The notes under the pieces were generated by a model, which was not told the DNA's origin, did not search any database, and saw only the letters and a program-made list of their open reading frames with translations. The position numbers were made by a program, and so were the translations under genes. A stretch of 64,000 nucleotides of DNA from Delphinapterus leucas (taxonomy: Eukaryota; Chordata; Mammalia; Artiodactyla; Monodontidae): NCBI RefSeq assembly GCF_002288925.2, contig NW_022098069.1:69024758-69088757 (forward strand), written 5' to 3'. Position 1 is the stretch's first letter. Each line of letters begins with the position of its first letter. Below, in pieces: positions 34,412 to 46,574 of this stretch.

Positions 34412-37400
34412 TTAAATTCCATATATATGTGTTAGCATACGGTATTTGTCTTTCTCTTTCTGACTTACTTCACTCTGTATGACAGACTCTGGGTCTGTCC
34501 ACCTCATTACAAATAGCTCAATTTCGTTTCTTTTTATGGCTGAGTAATATTCCATTGTATATATGTGCCACATCTTCTTTATCCATTCATCCAACGATGG
34601 GCACTTAGGTTGTTTCCATCTCTGGGCTATTGTAAATAGAGCTGCAATGAATATTTTGGTACATGACTCTTTTTGAATTTTGGTTTTCTCAGGGTATATG
34701 CCCAGTAGTGAGATTGCTGGGTCATATGGTAGTTCTATTTGTAGTTTTTTAGGGAACCTCCATACTGTTCTCCATAGTGGCTGAACCAATTCACATTCCC
34801 ACCAGCAGTGCAAGAGTGTTCCCTTTTCTCCACACCCTCTCCAGCATTTATTGCTTCTAGATTTTTTGATGATGGCCATTCTGACTGGTGTGAGATGATA
34901 TCTCATTGTAGTTTTGATTTGCATTTTTCTAATGATTAATGATGTTGAGCATTCTTTCATGTGTGTTTGTTGGCAGTCTGTATATCTTCTTTGGAGAAAT
35001 GTCTATTTAGGTCTTCTGCCCATTTTTGGATTGGGTTGTTTGTTTTTTTGTTATTGAGCTGCATGAGCTGCTTGTAAATTTTGGAGACTAATCCTTTGTC
35101 AGTTGCTTCATTTGCAAATATTTTCTCCCATTCTGAGGGTTGTCTTTTGGTCTTGATTATGGTTTCCTTTGCTGTGCAAAAGCTTTGAAGTTTCATTAGG
35201 TCCCATTTGTTTATTTTTGTTTTTATTTCCATTTCTCTAGGAGGTGGGTCAAAAAGGATCTTGCTGTGATTTATGTCATAGAGTGTTCTGCCTATGTTTT
35301 CCTCTAAGGGTTTGATAGTTTCTGGCCTTACATTTAGGTCTTTAATACCTTTTGAGCTTCTGTTTGTGTATAGTGTTAGGGAGTGATCTAATCTCATACT
35401 TTTACATGTACCTGTCCAGTTTTCCCAGCACCACTTATTGAAGAGGTTGTCATTTCTCCACTGTACATTCCTGCCACCTTTATCAAAGATAAGGTGTCCA
35501 TATGTGCGTGGGTTTATCTCTGGGCTTTCTATCCTGTTCCATTGATGTATCTTTCTGATTTTGTGCCAGTACCATACTGTCTTGATTACTGTAGCTTTGT
35601 AGTATAGTCTGAAGTCTGGGAACCTGATTCCTCCAGCTCCGTTTTTTGTTCTCAAGATTGCTTTGGCTATTCGGGGTCTTTTGTGTTTCCATACAAATTG
35701 TGAAATTTTTTGTTCTAGTTCTGTGAAAAATGCCAGTGGTAGTTTGATAGGGATTGCATTGAATCTGTAGATTGCTTTGGGTAGTAGAGTCATTTTCACA
35801 ATGTTGATTCTTCCAATCCAAGAACATGGTATATCTCTCCATCTATTTGTATCATCTTTAATTTCTTTCATCAGTGTCTTATAATTTTCTGCATACAGGT
35901 CTTTTGTCTCCTTAGGTAGGTTTATTCCTAGATATTTTATTTTTTTTGTTGCAATGGTAAATGGGAATGTTTTCTTGATTTCACTTTCAGATTTTTCATC
36001 ATTAGTATATAGGCATGCCAGAGATTTCTGTGCATTAATTTTGTATCCTGCTACTTTACCAAATTCATTGATTAGCTCTAGTAGTTTTCTGGTAGCATCT
36101 TTAGGATTCTCTATATATAGTATCATGTCATATGCAAACAGTGACAGCTTTACTTGTTTTCCGATTTGGATTCCTTTTATTTCCTTTTCTTCTCTGATTG
36201 CTGTGGCTAAAACTTCCAAAACTATGTTGAATAATAGTGGTGAGAGTGGGCAACCTTGTCTTGTTCCTGATCTTAGTGGAAATGCTTTGTTTTTCACCAT
36301 TGAGGATGATGTTGGCTGTGGGTTTGTCATATATGGCCTTTATTATGTTGAGGAAAGTTCCCTCTATGCCTACTTTCTGCAGGGTTTTTATCATAAATGG
36401 GTGTTGAATTTTGTCAAAAGCTTTCTCCGCATCTATTGAGATGATCATATGGTTTTTCTCCTTCAATTTGTTAATATGGTTTATCACACTGATAGATTTG
36501 CGTATATTGGAGAATCCTTGCATTCCTGGAATAAACCCCACTTGATTATGGTGTATGATCCTTTTAATGTGCTGTTGGATTCTGTTTGCTAGTATTTTGT
36601 TGAGGATTTTTGCATCTATTATGTTCATCAGTGATATTGGCCTGTAGTTTTCTTTCTTTGTGACATCCTTGTCTGGTTTTGGTATCAAGGTGATGGTGGC
36701 CTCGTAGAAGGAATTTGGGAGTGTTCCTCCCTCTGCTATATTTTGGAAGAGTTTGAGAAGGATAGTTGTTAGCTCTTCTCTAAATGTTTGATAAAATTCG
36801 CCTGTGAAGCCATCTGGTCCTGGGCTTTTGTTTGTTGGAAGATTTTTAATCACAGTTTCAATTTCAGTGTTTGTGATTGGTCTGTTCATATCTTCTATTT
36901 CTTCCTGATTCAGTCCTGGCAGGTTGTGCATGTCTAAGAATTTGTCCATTTCTTCCAGATTGTCCATTTTATTGGCATAGAGTTGCTTGTAGTAATCTCT
37001 CATGATCTTTTGTATTTCTGCAGTGTCAGTTGTTACTTCTCCTTTTTCATGTCTAATTCTATTGATTTGAGTCTTCTCCCTTTTTTTCTTGATGAGTCTG
37101 GCTAATGGTTTATCAATTTTGTTTATCTTCTCGAAGCAGCTTTTAGTTTTATTGATCTTTGCTATTGTTTCCTTCATTTCTTTTTCATTTATTTCTGATC
37201 TGATTTTTATGATTTCTTTCCTTCTGCTAACTTCGGGGTTTTTTTGTTCTTCTTTCTGTAATTGCTTGAGGTGCAAGGTTAGGTTGTTTATTCGAGATGT
37301 TTCCTACTTCTTAAGGTGGGCTTGTATTGCTATAAACTTCCCTCTTAGAACTGCTTTTGCTGCATCCCATAGGTTTTGGGTCGTTGTGTCTCCATTGTCA

Positions 37401-38227
37401 TTTGTTTCTAGGTATTTTTTAATTTCCTCTTTGATTTCTTCAGTGATCACTTTGTTATTAAGTAGTGTATTGTTTAGCCTCCATGTGTTTGTATTTTTTA
37501 CAGATCTTTTCCTGTAATTGATATCTAGTCTCATGGTGTTGTGGTCGGAAAAGATACCTGATACAATTTCAATTTTCTTATATTTACCAAGGCTTGATTT
37601 GTGACCCAAGATATGATCTATCCTGGAGAATGTTCCATGAGCACTTGAGAAAAATGTGTATTCTGTTGTTTTTGGATGGAGTGTCCTATAAATATCAATT
37701 AAGTCCATCTTGTTTAATGTATCATTTAAAGTTTGTGTTTCCTTATTTATTTTCATTTTGGATGATCTGTCCATTGGTGAAAGTGGGGTGTTGAAGTCCC
37801 CTACTATGAATGTGTTACTGTCGATTTCCCCTTTTATGGCTGTTAGTATTTGCCTTATGTATTGAGGTGCTCCTATGTTGGGTGCATAAATACTTACAGT
37901 TGTTATATCTTCTTCTTGGATCGATCCCTTGATCATTATGTAGTGTCCTTCTTTGTCTCTTCTAATAGTCTTTATTTTAAAGTCTATTTTGTGTGATATG
38001 AGAATTGCTACTCCAGCTTTCTTTTGGTTTCCATTTGCATGGAATATCTTTTTCCATCCCCTTACTTTCAGTCTGTATGTGTCTCTAGGTCTGAAGTGGG
38101 TCTCTTGTAGACAGTATATATATGGGTCTTGTTTTTGTATCCATTCAGCCAATCTGTGTCTTTTGGTGGGAGCATTTAGTCCATTTACATTTAAGGTAAT
38201 TATTGATATGTATGTTCCTATTCCCAT
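34412..38227 (-). pseudogene. L1 ORF2 (endonuclease and reverse transcriptase), broken
   Basis: ORF2p nicks the target DNA and copies L1 RNA into it. Starting at ATG 38227, the APE-type endonuclease is readable with QETH, GDFN and SDH motifs. An in-frame TAG at 37304-37306 ends the first 307 codons; the same frame continues at once with the linker and reverse transcriptase ([22 protein letters not shown]). A small deletion at about 36288-36296 shifts the frame. The next frame holds [12 protein letters not shown], then FAYD at 36127-36138, where the catalytic FADD motif is expected: the first Asp codon is changed to Tyr (tat, 36130-36132). Another shift lies near 34957-34965, before the C-terminal part ending LTHIYGI at 34412. 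Total span is about 1270 codons, the usual ORF2 length. Confidence 0.95.
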
Positions 38228-38285
38228 TTTCTAAATTGTTTTGGGTTCGTTATTATAGGTCTTTTCCTTCCCTTGTGTTTCTTGT

Positions 38286-39172
38286 CTAGAGAAGTTCGTT
38301 TAGCATTTGTTGTAAAGCCTGTTTGGTGGTGCTGAACTCTCTCAGGTTTTGCTTGTCTGTAAAGGTTTTAATTTCTCCATCAAATCTGAATGAGACCCTT
38401 GCTGGGTAGAGTAATCTTGGTTGCAGGTTTTTCTCCTTCATCACTTTCAGTATGTCCTGCCAGCCCGTTCTGGCTTGCAGAGTTTCTGCTGAGAGATCAG
38501 CTGTTAACCTTATGGGAATTCCCTTGTGTGTTATTTTTCCCTTGCTGCTTTTAATATGCTTTCTTTGTATTTAATTTTTGACAGTTTGATTAATATGTGT
38601 CTTGGCGTATTTCTCCTTGGATTTATCCTGTATGGGACTCTCTGTGCTTCCTGGACTTGATTAACTATTTCCTTTCCCATATTAGGGAAGTTTTCAACTA
38701 TCATCTCTTCAAATATTTTCTCAGTCCCTTTCTTTTTCTCTTCTTCTTCTGGAACCCCTATAATTCGAATGTTGGTGCGTTTAATGTTGTCCCAGAGGTC
38801 TCTGAGACTGTCCTCAGTTCTTTTCATTCTTTTTTCTTTATTCTGCTCTGCAGTAGTTATTTCCACTATTTTATCTTCCAGGTCACTTATCCATTCTTCT
38901 GCCTCATTTATTCTGCTATTGATCCCATCTAGAGTACTTTTAATTTCATTTATTGTGTTGTTCGTCGTTGCTTGTTTCATCTTTGTTTCTTCTGGGTTCT
39001 TGTTAAATGTTTCTTGCATTTTGTCCATTCTATTTCCAAGATTTTGGATCATCTTTACTATTATTATTCTGAATTCTTTTTCAGGTAGACTGCCTATTTC
39101 CTCTTCATTTGTTAGGTCTGGTGCATTTTTATCTTGCTCCTTCATCTGCTGTGTGTTTTTCTGTCTTCTCAT
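38286..39172 (-). pseudogene. L1 ORF1 (RNA chaperone), frameshifted
   Basis: ORF1p coats L1 RNA as a trimer. The ATG is at 39172 (MRRQKNTQQM); a GTG 13 codons upstream is in frame but unlikely to be the start. The coiled coil (INEIKSTLDGINSRINEAE) and the RNA-binding domain (IRIIGVPEEEE, FPNMGKEI, then KAAREK) follow. At about 38534 a deletion of several bases after AAREK shifts the frame into a TAA at 38531-38533. The remaining C-terminal coding can be followed in a second frame to its stop at 38286-38288. So the C-terminal domain is lost from any product. Confidence 0.92.
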
Positions 39173-39710
39173 TTTGGTTATCTTACTGTGTTTGGGGTCT
39201 CCTTTTTGCACGCTGCAGGTTCGTAGTTCCCGTTATTTTTGATGTCTGTCTCCAGTAGCTAAGGTTGGTTCAGTGGGTTGTGTAGGCTTCCTGGTGGAGG
39301 GTACTAGTGCCTGTGTTGTGGTGGTGAGGCTAGATCTTGTCTCTCTAGTGGGCAGGTCCACGTCTGGTGGTGTGTTTTGGGGTATCTGTGGACTTATTAT
39401 GATTTTAGGCAGCCTCTCTGCTAATGGGTGGGGTTGTGTTCCTGTTTTGCTAGCTGTTTGGCATAGGTTGTCCAGCACTGTAGCTTGCTGGTCGTTGAGT
39501 GAAGCTGGGTGCTGGTGTTAAGATGGAGGTCTCTGGGAGATTTTCGCCGTTTGATATTATATGGAGCTGGGAGGTCTCTTGTTGACCAGTGTCCTGAAGT
39601 TGGCTCTCCCACCTCAGAGGCAGAGCCCTGACTCCTGGCTGGAGCAGCAAGAGCCTTTCATCCACATGGCTCAGAATAAAAGGGAGAGAAAGTAGAGAGA
39701 ATTAGTAGAA

Positions 39711-40380
39711 GTAGGAAGAAAGAAAGAAAGAAAGAAAGAAAGGAGGGAAGGAAGGAAGGAAGAAAGAAAGAAGAAAAGAAGGAAAGAAAGGGAGGGAGGT
39801 AGGAAGGAAGGAAAGAAGGAGGAAAGGAAGGAAAAAAGGAAAGAAGATACAGTAAAATAAAATAAAGTATAATAAAGTTATTGAATTAAAAAATAATTAT
39901 TTAGAAAAAAAGGGACGGATAGAGCCTTAGGACAAATGGTGGAAGCATAGCTATACAGACAAAATCATACACAGAAGCATACACCCTCTCAAAAAGAGGC
40001 AAAAGGGAAAAAATCATAAATCTTACTCTCAAAGTCCACCTCCTCAATTTGGGATGATTCCTTGTCTAAAGGAGAGAGGGAAGGAAGGAAGGAAGGGAGG
40101 AAGGGAGGGAGGGAGGAAGGAAGGAAGGAAGGAAGGAAGGAAGGAAGGAAGGAAGGAAAGGTATGTTTGAGTTATTAAAATTAAAATTAATTATTCAGAA
40201 AAAAATTAAAAAAAAAAAAGGACGGATAGAACCCTAGGACAAATGGTGGAAGCAAAACTATACAGACAAGATCTCACACAGAAGCATACACATACACACT
40301 CACAAAAAGAGGAAAAGGGGAAAAAATCATAGCCCTTGCCCTCGAAGCCCACGTTCTCAATATGGGATGACTCGTTGTCT
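39711..40380 (-). repeat. Tandem duplication with GGAA arrays in the L1 5' UTR
   Basis: Two similar units lie head to tail, about 39711-40067 and 40068-40380. Each has a purine array of gaaa/ggaa repeats, then an AT-rich link (ttattattcagaaaaaaa-like), then gggacggatagag, gacaaatggtggaagca, acacagaagcatacac and aaaaagaggaaaagg. The L1 at 14632-17506 has only one such unit with a short A/G tract (about 16095-16350). Confidence 0.85.
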
Positions 40381-40399
40381 ATTCATGTATTCCACGGAT

Positions 40400-41246
40400 G
40401 CAGCGTACATCAAGTTGATTGTGGAGCTTTAATCCGCTGCTTCTGAGGCTGCTGGGAGAGATTTCCCTTTCTCTTCTTTGTTCTCACAGCTCCAGGGGCT
40501 CAGCTTTGGATTTGGCCCTGCCTCTGCGTGTAGGTCACCTGAGGGCGTATGTTCTTCGCTCAGACAGGACGGGGTTAAAGGAGCCGCTGATTCGGGGGCT
40601 TTGGCGCACTCAGGCTGTGGGGGGAGGGAGGGGCACTGCGTGCGGGGCGGGCCTGCGGCGGCAGAGGCCGGCGTGACGTTGCACCAGCCTGAGGCGCGCC
40701 GTGCGTTTTCACTGGGAAGTTGTCCCTAGATCCCGGGAACCCGGCAGTGGCGGGCGGCCCAGGCTCCGCGGAAGAGGGCTGTGGATAGTGACCTGTGCTG
40801 GCACACAGACCCCTTGGTGGCGGCAGCAGCAGCCTTAACGTCTCCCGCCCGTCTCTGGGGTCCGCGCTTTTAGCCGCGGCTCGCGCCCGTCTCTGGGGTC
40901 CACGCTTTTAGCCGCGGCTCGCGCCAGTCTCTGGAGTTCCTTTAAGCAGCGCTCTTAAACCCCTCTCCTCGCGCACCAGGAAACAAAGAGGGAAGAAAAA
41001 GTCTCTTGCCTCTTCGGCAGGTCCAGACTTTTCCCCGGACTCCCTCCCGGCTAGCCGTGGTGCACTAACCCCTTCAGGCTGTGTTTGAGCCGCCAATCCC
41101 TGCGCTCCCACCGAAGCCCGAGCCTCAGCTCTCAGCCCCGCCCGCCGTGGCGGGTGAGCAAGACAAGCCTCTCGGGCTGGTGAGTGCCGGTCGGCACCGA
41201 TCCTCTATGCGGGAATCTCTCCGCTTTGCCCTCAGCACCCCTGTTC
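40400..41246 (-). promoter_or_regulatory. L1 5' UTR, CpG-rich part
   Basis: GC- and CpG-rich part of the 5' UTR, matching 16380-17180 of the deleted L1. A direct repeat of about 46 bases (cgtctctggggtccgcgctt type, near 40850 and 40889) lies within it. It lacks the outermost promoter end. Confidence 0.65.
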
Positions 41247-41590
41247 CTGAATTACTTTTATTTAGTTCTCCTAATGTATAATGCTTTTTTTTTTACCTTT
41301 GTCTTCTCCACGGCATTTGCTGTTACTTTCAGCTGACTAATTTCTGTGTTTATTAGATCCCACCTCATATGTCACTTCTGAAAAGCTTTTCCAGACCGTC
41401 CATTTAAACTCTGTGACTACCCTTTTAGCATATACCAGGCTTTATAGTAATTGCATAATTATGAAAGTATGCCTTTTTAAGGAAATATTCCATCAGGTCA
41501 AAAACTCAGTATGGACAGGAACTATTTTTTTCCCAGGAACCAGCATAGTATGAAATAGGCATTTAGTCAGTATTTAATAGATTGATAGAT

Positions 41591-42780
41591 GTTTCTGAAG
41601 ATGACTTTGCCTCAAATTTTCCTGAGAGTCTAGAGATGTTCTGACATAATGCCCTTAGTCTTAAACTTTTTATCTTTTACTCTCCTTTCCTATTACTGCT
41701 TGGGGGGATAAATACTTAACTGAAATATAAAGTGGAAAATATAAGTGCAGTAGAAGTAGAGGGGTATTAACTATCTTTCAAAAAGTTTAGTGATGAGAAA
41801 GGAGGAGGTATAATATTAGGTAGAAATAATATCAAAGTAAGGTTGTTTTGAAGGATGGGGAGAAAAAGGAAATATTTGTAGGCTGAGGAAAAAATATAGT
41901 GAAGAATATAATGAAAGCAGGAATAGAGAGACAGTTGGTGAAGCAAGAGCCCCGAAGGTCAGGAGATAGGAAGGGGATAGGATTGTTTCACTTTTCTGCT
42001 GGTTCTTACAGCCTTCAGGGCAATGGACCAACTCCTCAGTATAGACTACTAGTCCATGCAGTGGCATTGGTGTTTTGGCCTGTTCCATGTCCAGTGAACA
42101 TTCAGTTTTCTGGTAAGAGCATCTTAATTTCTCTTGAGGAACACACCTTCTTCAGCTCCTGGTCCAGCTGACACTGTTTGCTACTATTCCCTGATCCCTA
42201 ACTAAAGAGGTCATTTTTTATGATATGGACTTCCTTTTATTTTGGTGATTTCCATGTGTGTTCCATGTGAGTTTAATATCTTATATTAGGTTCTTTTAAA
42301 TGACTCTTTTTAAAGATTTTTTAAAAGACTCATTAAAAACCAAACACACTCAAATGTATTAAATACCAAATTTTATCATATTGCCAGGTTTATTTAGTTT
42401 CATATATATCTGAGAAAAACATCCTCCTAGCCATTTATAGGCATATCATTGAATTTTGTTTTAAATGCTATTAATTAGGAAGGATATAGTTATGTACTAA
42501 TCTTGAAAATTTTATCTGTATGTGTGCTTATTAAATTAGCTTAACTAAATATTCTGCTATAGTACTCAAGGTATAACTCAAACATGCTCCAAGGTATGGA
42601 ATAGCTGTTTCTCATGGAACATGTTCTCCAACAGAGCATGCTGTTCTCATTGTATAAGTATAATAGTTGCATAGTAACAACTGAATAGGCATCATGCAGC
42701 ATCATAACAATAACATAGTGTAATTTTAGTTCTTATAAGTTGCTTCCCTGACTTGTGTATCTATGATAGTTATAAATACA
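41591..42780. other. Intron, unclassified
   Basis: No exon or family recognised. Confidence 0.5.
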
Positions 42781-42793
42781 GCTTTTATCCATT

Positions 42794-42795
<2 letters not shown>

Positions 42796-42828
<33 letters not shown>

Positions 42829-42915
42829 TACTGTCCCTCTATGTATGCATGTATGCATGTGTATGCCTGTATGTGTATGCATGTATGTGTGTATTGTGGG
42901 TATGTATATATGCCA
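42796..42915. repeat. Compound (TA)n(CA)n and ATGT-type microsatellite
   Basis: tatata runs into cacaca, then variants of atgtatgc and gtatgtat to about 42912. Likely polymorphic in length. The overlapping open frames here come from the repeat. Confidence 0.88.
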
Positions 42916-43163
42916 CTCTTAAAAGGCATAAAAATAAACTCTACTGATTGAATTAAACCACTATCCAGTAACCTCATTGCCAGATCTACTGACCATTTCT
43001 TTTTAATTCTTTCTACTTTCTGATCTATTAATTTTTAATAGTTGTTGACTACCCTCCTTAAAAATTTCTTCCCAGAATGTTTATTTTCATGAGAGGTATG
43101 CTAAAGTATTTAGAAGTGTCATACCTGCAGCCTACTTTAAAGGTTCAACAGAAAATTTAAAAA

Positions 43164-44195
43164 TTGATAGTGTCTGGCCTTACATTTAGGTCTTTAATCC
43201 ATTTTGAGTTTATTTTTGTGTATGGTGTTAGGGAGTGTTCTAATTTCATTCTTTTACATGTAGCTCTCCAGTTTTCCCAGCACCACTTATCGAAGAGACT
43301 GTCTTTTCTCCATTGTATATTCTTGCCTCCTTTATCAAAAATAAGGTGACCATATGTGCATGGGTTTATCTCTGGGCTTTCTGTCCTGTTATATTGATCT
43401 GTATTTCTGTTTTTGTGCCAGTACCATACTATCTTGATTACTGTAGCTTTGTAGTATAGTCTCAAGTCTGGGAGCTTGATTCCTCCAGCTCTGTTTTTCT
43501 TTCTCAAGATTCCTTTGGCTATTCGGGGTGTTTGTTGTTTCCATACAAATTGTGAAATTTTTTGTTTTAGTTCTGTGAAAAATGCCATTGGTAGTTTGAT
43601 AGGGATTGCATTCAATCTGTAGATTGCTTTGGGTAGTATAGTCATTTTCACAATGTTGATTCTTCCAATACAAGAACATGATTTATCTCTCCATCTGTTT
43701 GTATTATCTTTAATTTCTTTTATCAGTGTCTTATAGTTTTCTGCATACAGGTCTTTTGTCTCCTTAGGTAGGTTTATTCCTAGGTATCCAAAAATGGGCA
43801 GAAGACCTAAATAGACATTTCTCCAAAGAAGATATACAGATTGCCAACAAACACATGAAAGGATGCTCAGCATCACTAATCATTAGAGAAATGCAAATCA
43901 AAACTACAATGAGATATCACCTCACATCAGTCAGAATGGCCATCATTAAAAAATCTACAAACAGGGCTTCCCTGGTGGCACAGTGGTTGAGAGTCTGCCT
44001 GCCGATGCAGGGGACACAGGTTCGCACCCTGGTCCTGGAAGATCCCACATGCCACGGAGCGGCTGGGCCCGTGAGCCATGGCCGCTGAGCCTGTGCATCC
44101 GGAGCCTGTGCTCTGCAACGGGAGAGGCCACAACAGTGAGAGGCCCGCAAAAGAAAAAGAAAAAAATGCTGGAGAGGGTGTGGAGAAAAGGGAAC
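43164..44195. mobile_element. Inverted (twin-primed) L1 ORF2 piece carrying a SINE
   Basis: 43164-43787 is L1 ORF2 in antisense, equal to 35315-35932 of the large L1. From 43788 the sequence switches to sense and equals 35033 back to 34818 of that copy, ending at about 44195. The two parts therefore face opposite ways, with about 280 bases of L1 missing between them. A CHR SINE is inserted at 43964-44166. The L1 3' UTR and tail are absent and no target duplication is seen. The 239-codon antisense frame at 43157-43876 is mainly this ORF2 piece. Confidence 0.88.
43964..44166 (+). mobile_element. CHR-2-type SINE
   Basis: Head gggcttccctggtggcacag, B box ggttcgcaccc, tail aaaagaaaaagaaaaaa. It sits in the sense part of the inverted L1, about 0.8 kb upstream of the Walker A exon. 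A clean target duplication is not visible because the L1 sequence at the site is itself A-rich. Confidence 0.9.
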
Positions 44196-45210
<1,015 letters not shown>

Positions 45211-45591
45211 TAAATTTTTTAACTGCTACTCTGTCTTCTAGGCACCCCCGTCCAATCCTCTGATTCCTACCCTTAGGAGAGCATAAAAGGCCATCTTAAG
45301 GAGTAGTTGATTTTTATTTGAGATTGATGGCAATATAATATAGGGAGATGGGAGATAAATTAGTGCCTATAATCAGCAAATCATGGTTTAGTTTCTTGAT
45401 TCTCAATATTTCTTACATGTGTAATAGAAACCAGTTTTCTTTAGTTTCTACATTTTAAAATTGTACTAATCACTTTTGTTTAACCAAGACTTAATTATAA
45501 ATTTGATTGAATTTAATAAATTTAATATTTACAAACATAATATTTTAAAAGAAATCAAATACCTTATATGGTACAAATCATTTTATTTTTA

Positions 45592-45870
45592 ATATTCATT
45601 ATTTATTTGGCTGCATCGGGTCTCAGTTGCAGCACACGGGCTCTTTGTTGCAGCACGTGGACTTCTCTAGTTGTGGCACACGGGCTCCAGAGCGCATGGG
45701 CTCAGTAGTTGTGGCATGCGGGCTCTCTAGTTGCGGCACATGGGCTGTAGAGAGCACGGACTTAGTTGCCCTGCGGCATGTGGGATCTTAGTTCCCCAAC
45801 TAGGGATCAAACCTGTGTCCCCTGCATTGGAAGGCGGATTCTTAACCACTGGACCACCTGGGAAGTCCCC
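45592..45870 (-). mobile_element. CHR-1-type SINE
   Basis: Antisense: tatttggctgcatcgggtct start, repeated tagttgtggc units, and the head complement ending gaccacctgggaagtcccc. Older than the CHR-2 copies by eye. Lies about 0.4 kb downstream of the Walker A exon. Confidence 0.85.
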
Positions 45871-46344
45871 GAAAATAAATTTTTTAAAAACACTTTCCCA
45901 GTCAGAAGATATATATACATTATTTATATTCTGAAACACACACATGCATATTTTATTTGTTTACTGCCCTGCCCTATTACTTGGGATAGATTATCTTACC
46001 TGATATGTAGTTTTGCATTTACTGTAGGACTATATATTAATTTTGTTATTAACTTCTGTATAACATGATAATATATCCATTTACTAAATATATATATATA
46101 TTTTAGTATACATGTATATGTATATATAAAACCTTAAATCCATTTCTGTAGACTTTATCGCAAAAATACATATTTAAATATGTTAACTATCAAAGTCATT
46201 TCAGAAAAGGTACATGATAATTTATTTTGATGTTGTCAGGGAATTTTTTTTGTAATAAAGTATGTTCTTTTAATCTTAAAACATTGAAATCATTGGCAGG
46301 TTGAATGTATAAAACCTATTTCAGAGTGTCAGCCTTTTACTTTA

Positions 46345-46572
46345 CTGTTGACCCTTGAACAACGTGGGTTTGAACTGTGTGGTTCCACTTATACATGGAT
46401 TTTTTTTCTATAGTAAAACTATAGTATTACATTATCCGAGGTGGATTGAATCTGCGGATATGGGGAAACTGTGTAAATGGAGGGCCGACTATAAGTTACA
46501 CTAAGTTATACTTAGATCTTTGACTGCATGGAGGGTCAGAGCTCCTCACCCCCGCATTTTTCAAGGATTAGC
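46345..46572 (+). mobile_element. Small Tigger-type (TcMar) nonautonomous DNA element
   Basis: The left end ctgttgacccttgaacaacg and the right end tttttcaaggattagc are inverted copies with some change; gagggccgactataagtta lies inside. TA flanks at 46343-46344 and 46573-46574. No coding. Confidence 0.75.
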
Positions 46573-46574
46573 TA

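Larger units (their letters stand above)
34039..41246 (-). mobile_element. Near full-length LINE-1, inactive
   Basis: A 7.2-kb L1 in antisense to the host gene. The T run and 3' UTR are at 34039-34411, ORF2 at 34412-38227, a gap of about 58 bases, ORF1 at 38286-39172, and the 5' UTR at 39173-41246. Target duplication ctgaattactttt at 34026-34038 and 41247-41259 is perfect. Against the L1 end at 17506, the 5' end is short by about 330 bases, so the YY1-type start motif is missing. Both ORFs are broken (see separate entries). Confidence 0.95.
33830..41590 (+). mobile_element. L2 element split by the large L1
   Basis: The left half 33830-34038 carries 'tctgatcatgtcatttccct' and 'ctctcaggataaagtctaaat'. 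The right half 41247-41590 resumes with 'cacggcatttgctgttactt', 'cctcatatgtcacttctgaaaagc' and 'gaaataggcatttagtcagt'. The L1 at 34039-41246 sits between, flanked by a copy of L2 sequence on each side. Confidence 0.75.

Noticed and set aside
35954..39242. Frames of 82-161 codons on the + strand across the large L1
   Set aside because: Antisense shadows of L1 ORF2 and ORF1.
40850..40925. Possible separate tandem-repeat gene regulatory array
   Set aside because: The short direct repeat is part of the L1 5' UTR and not an independent feature.
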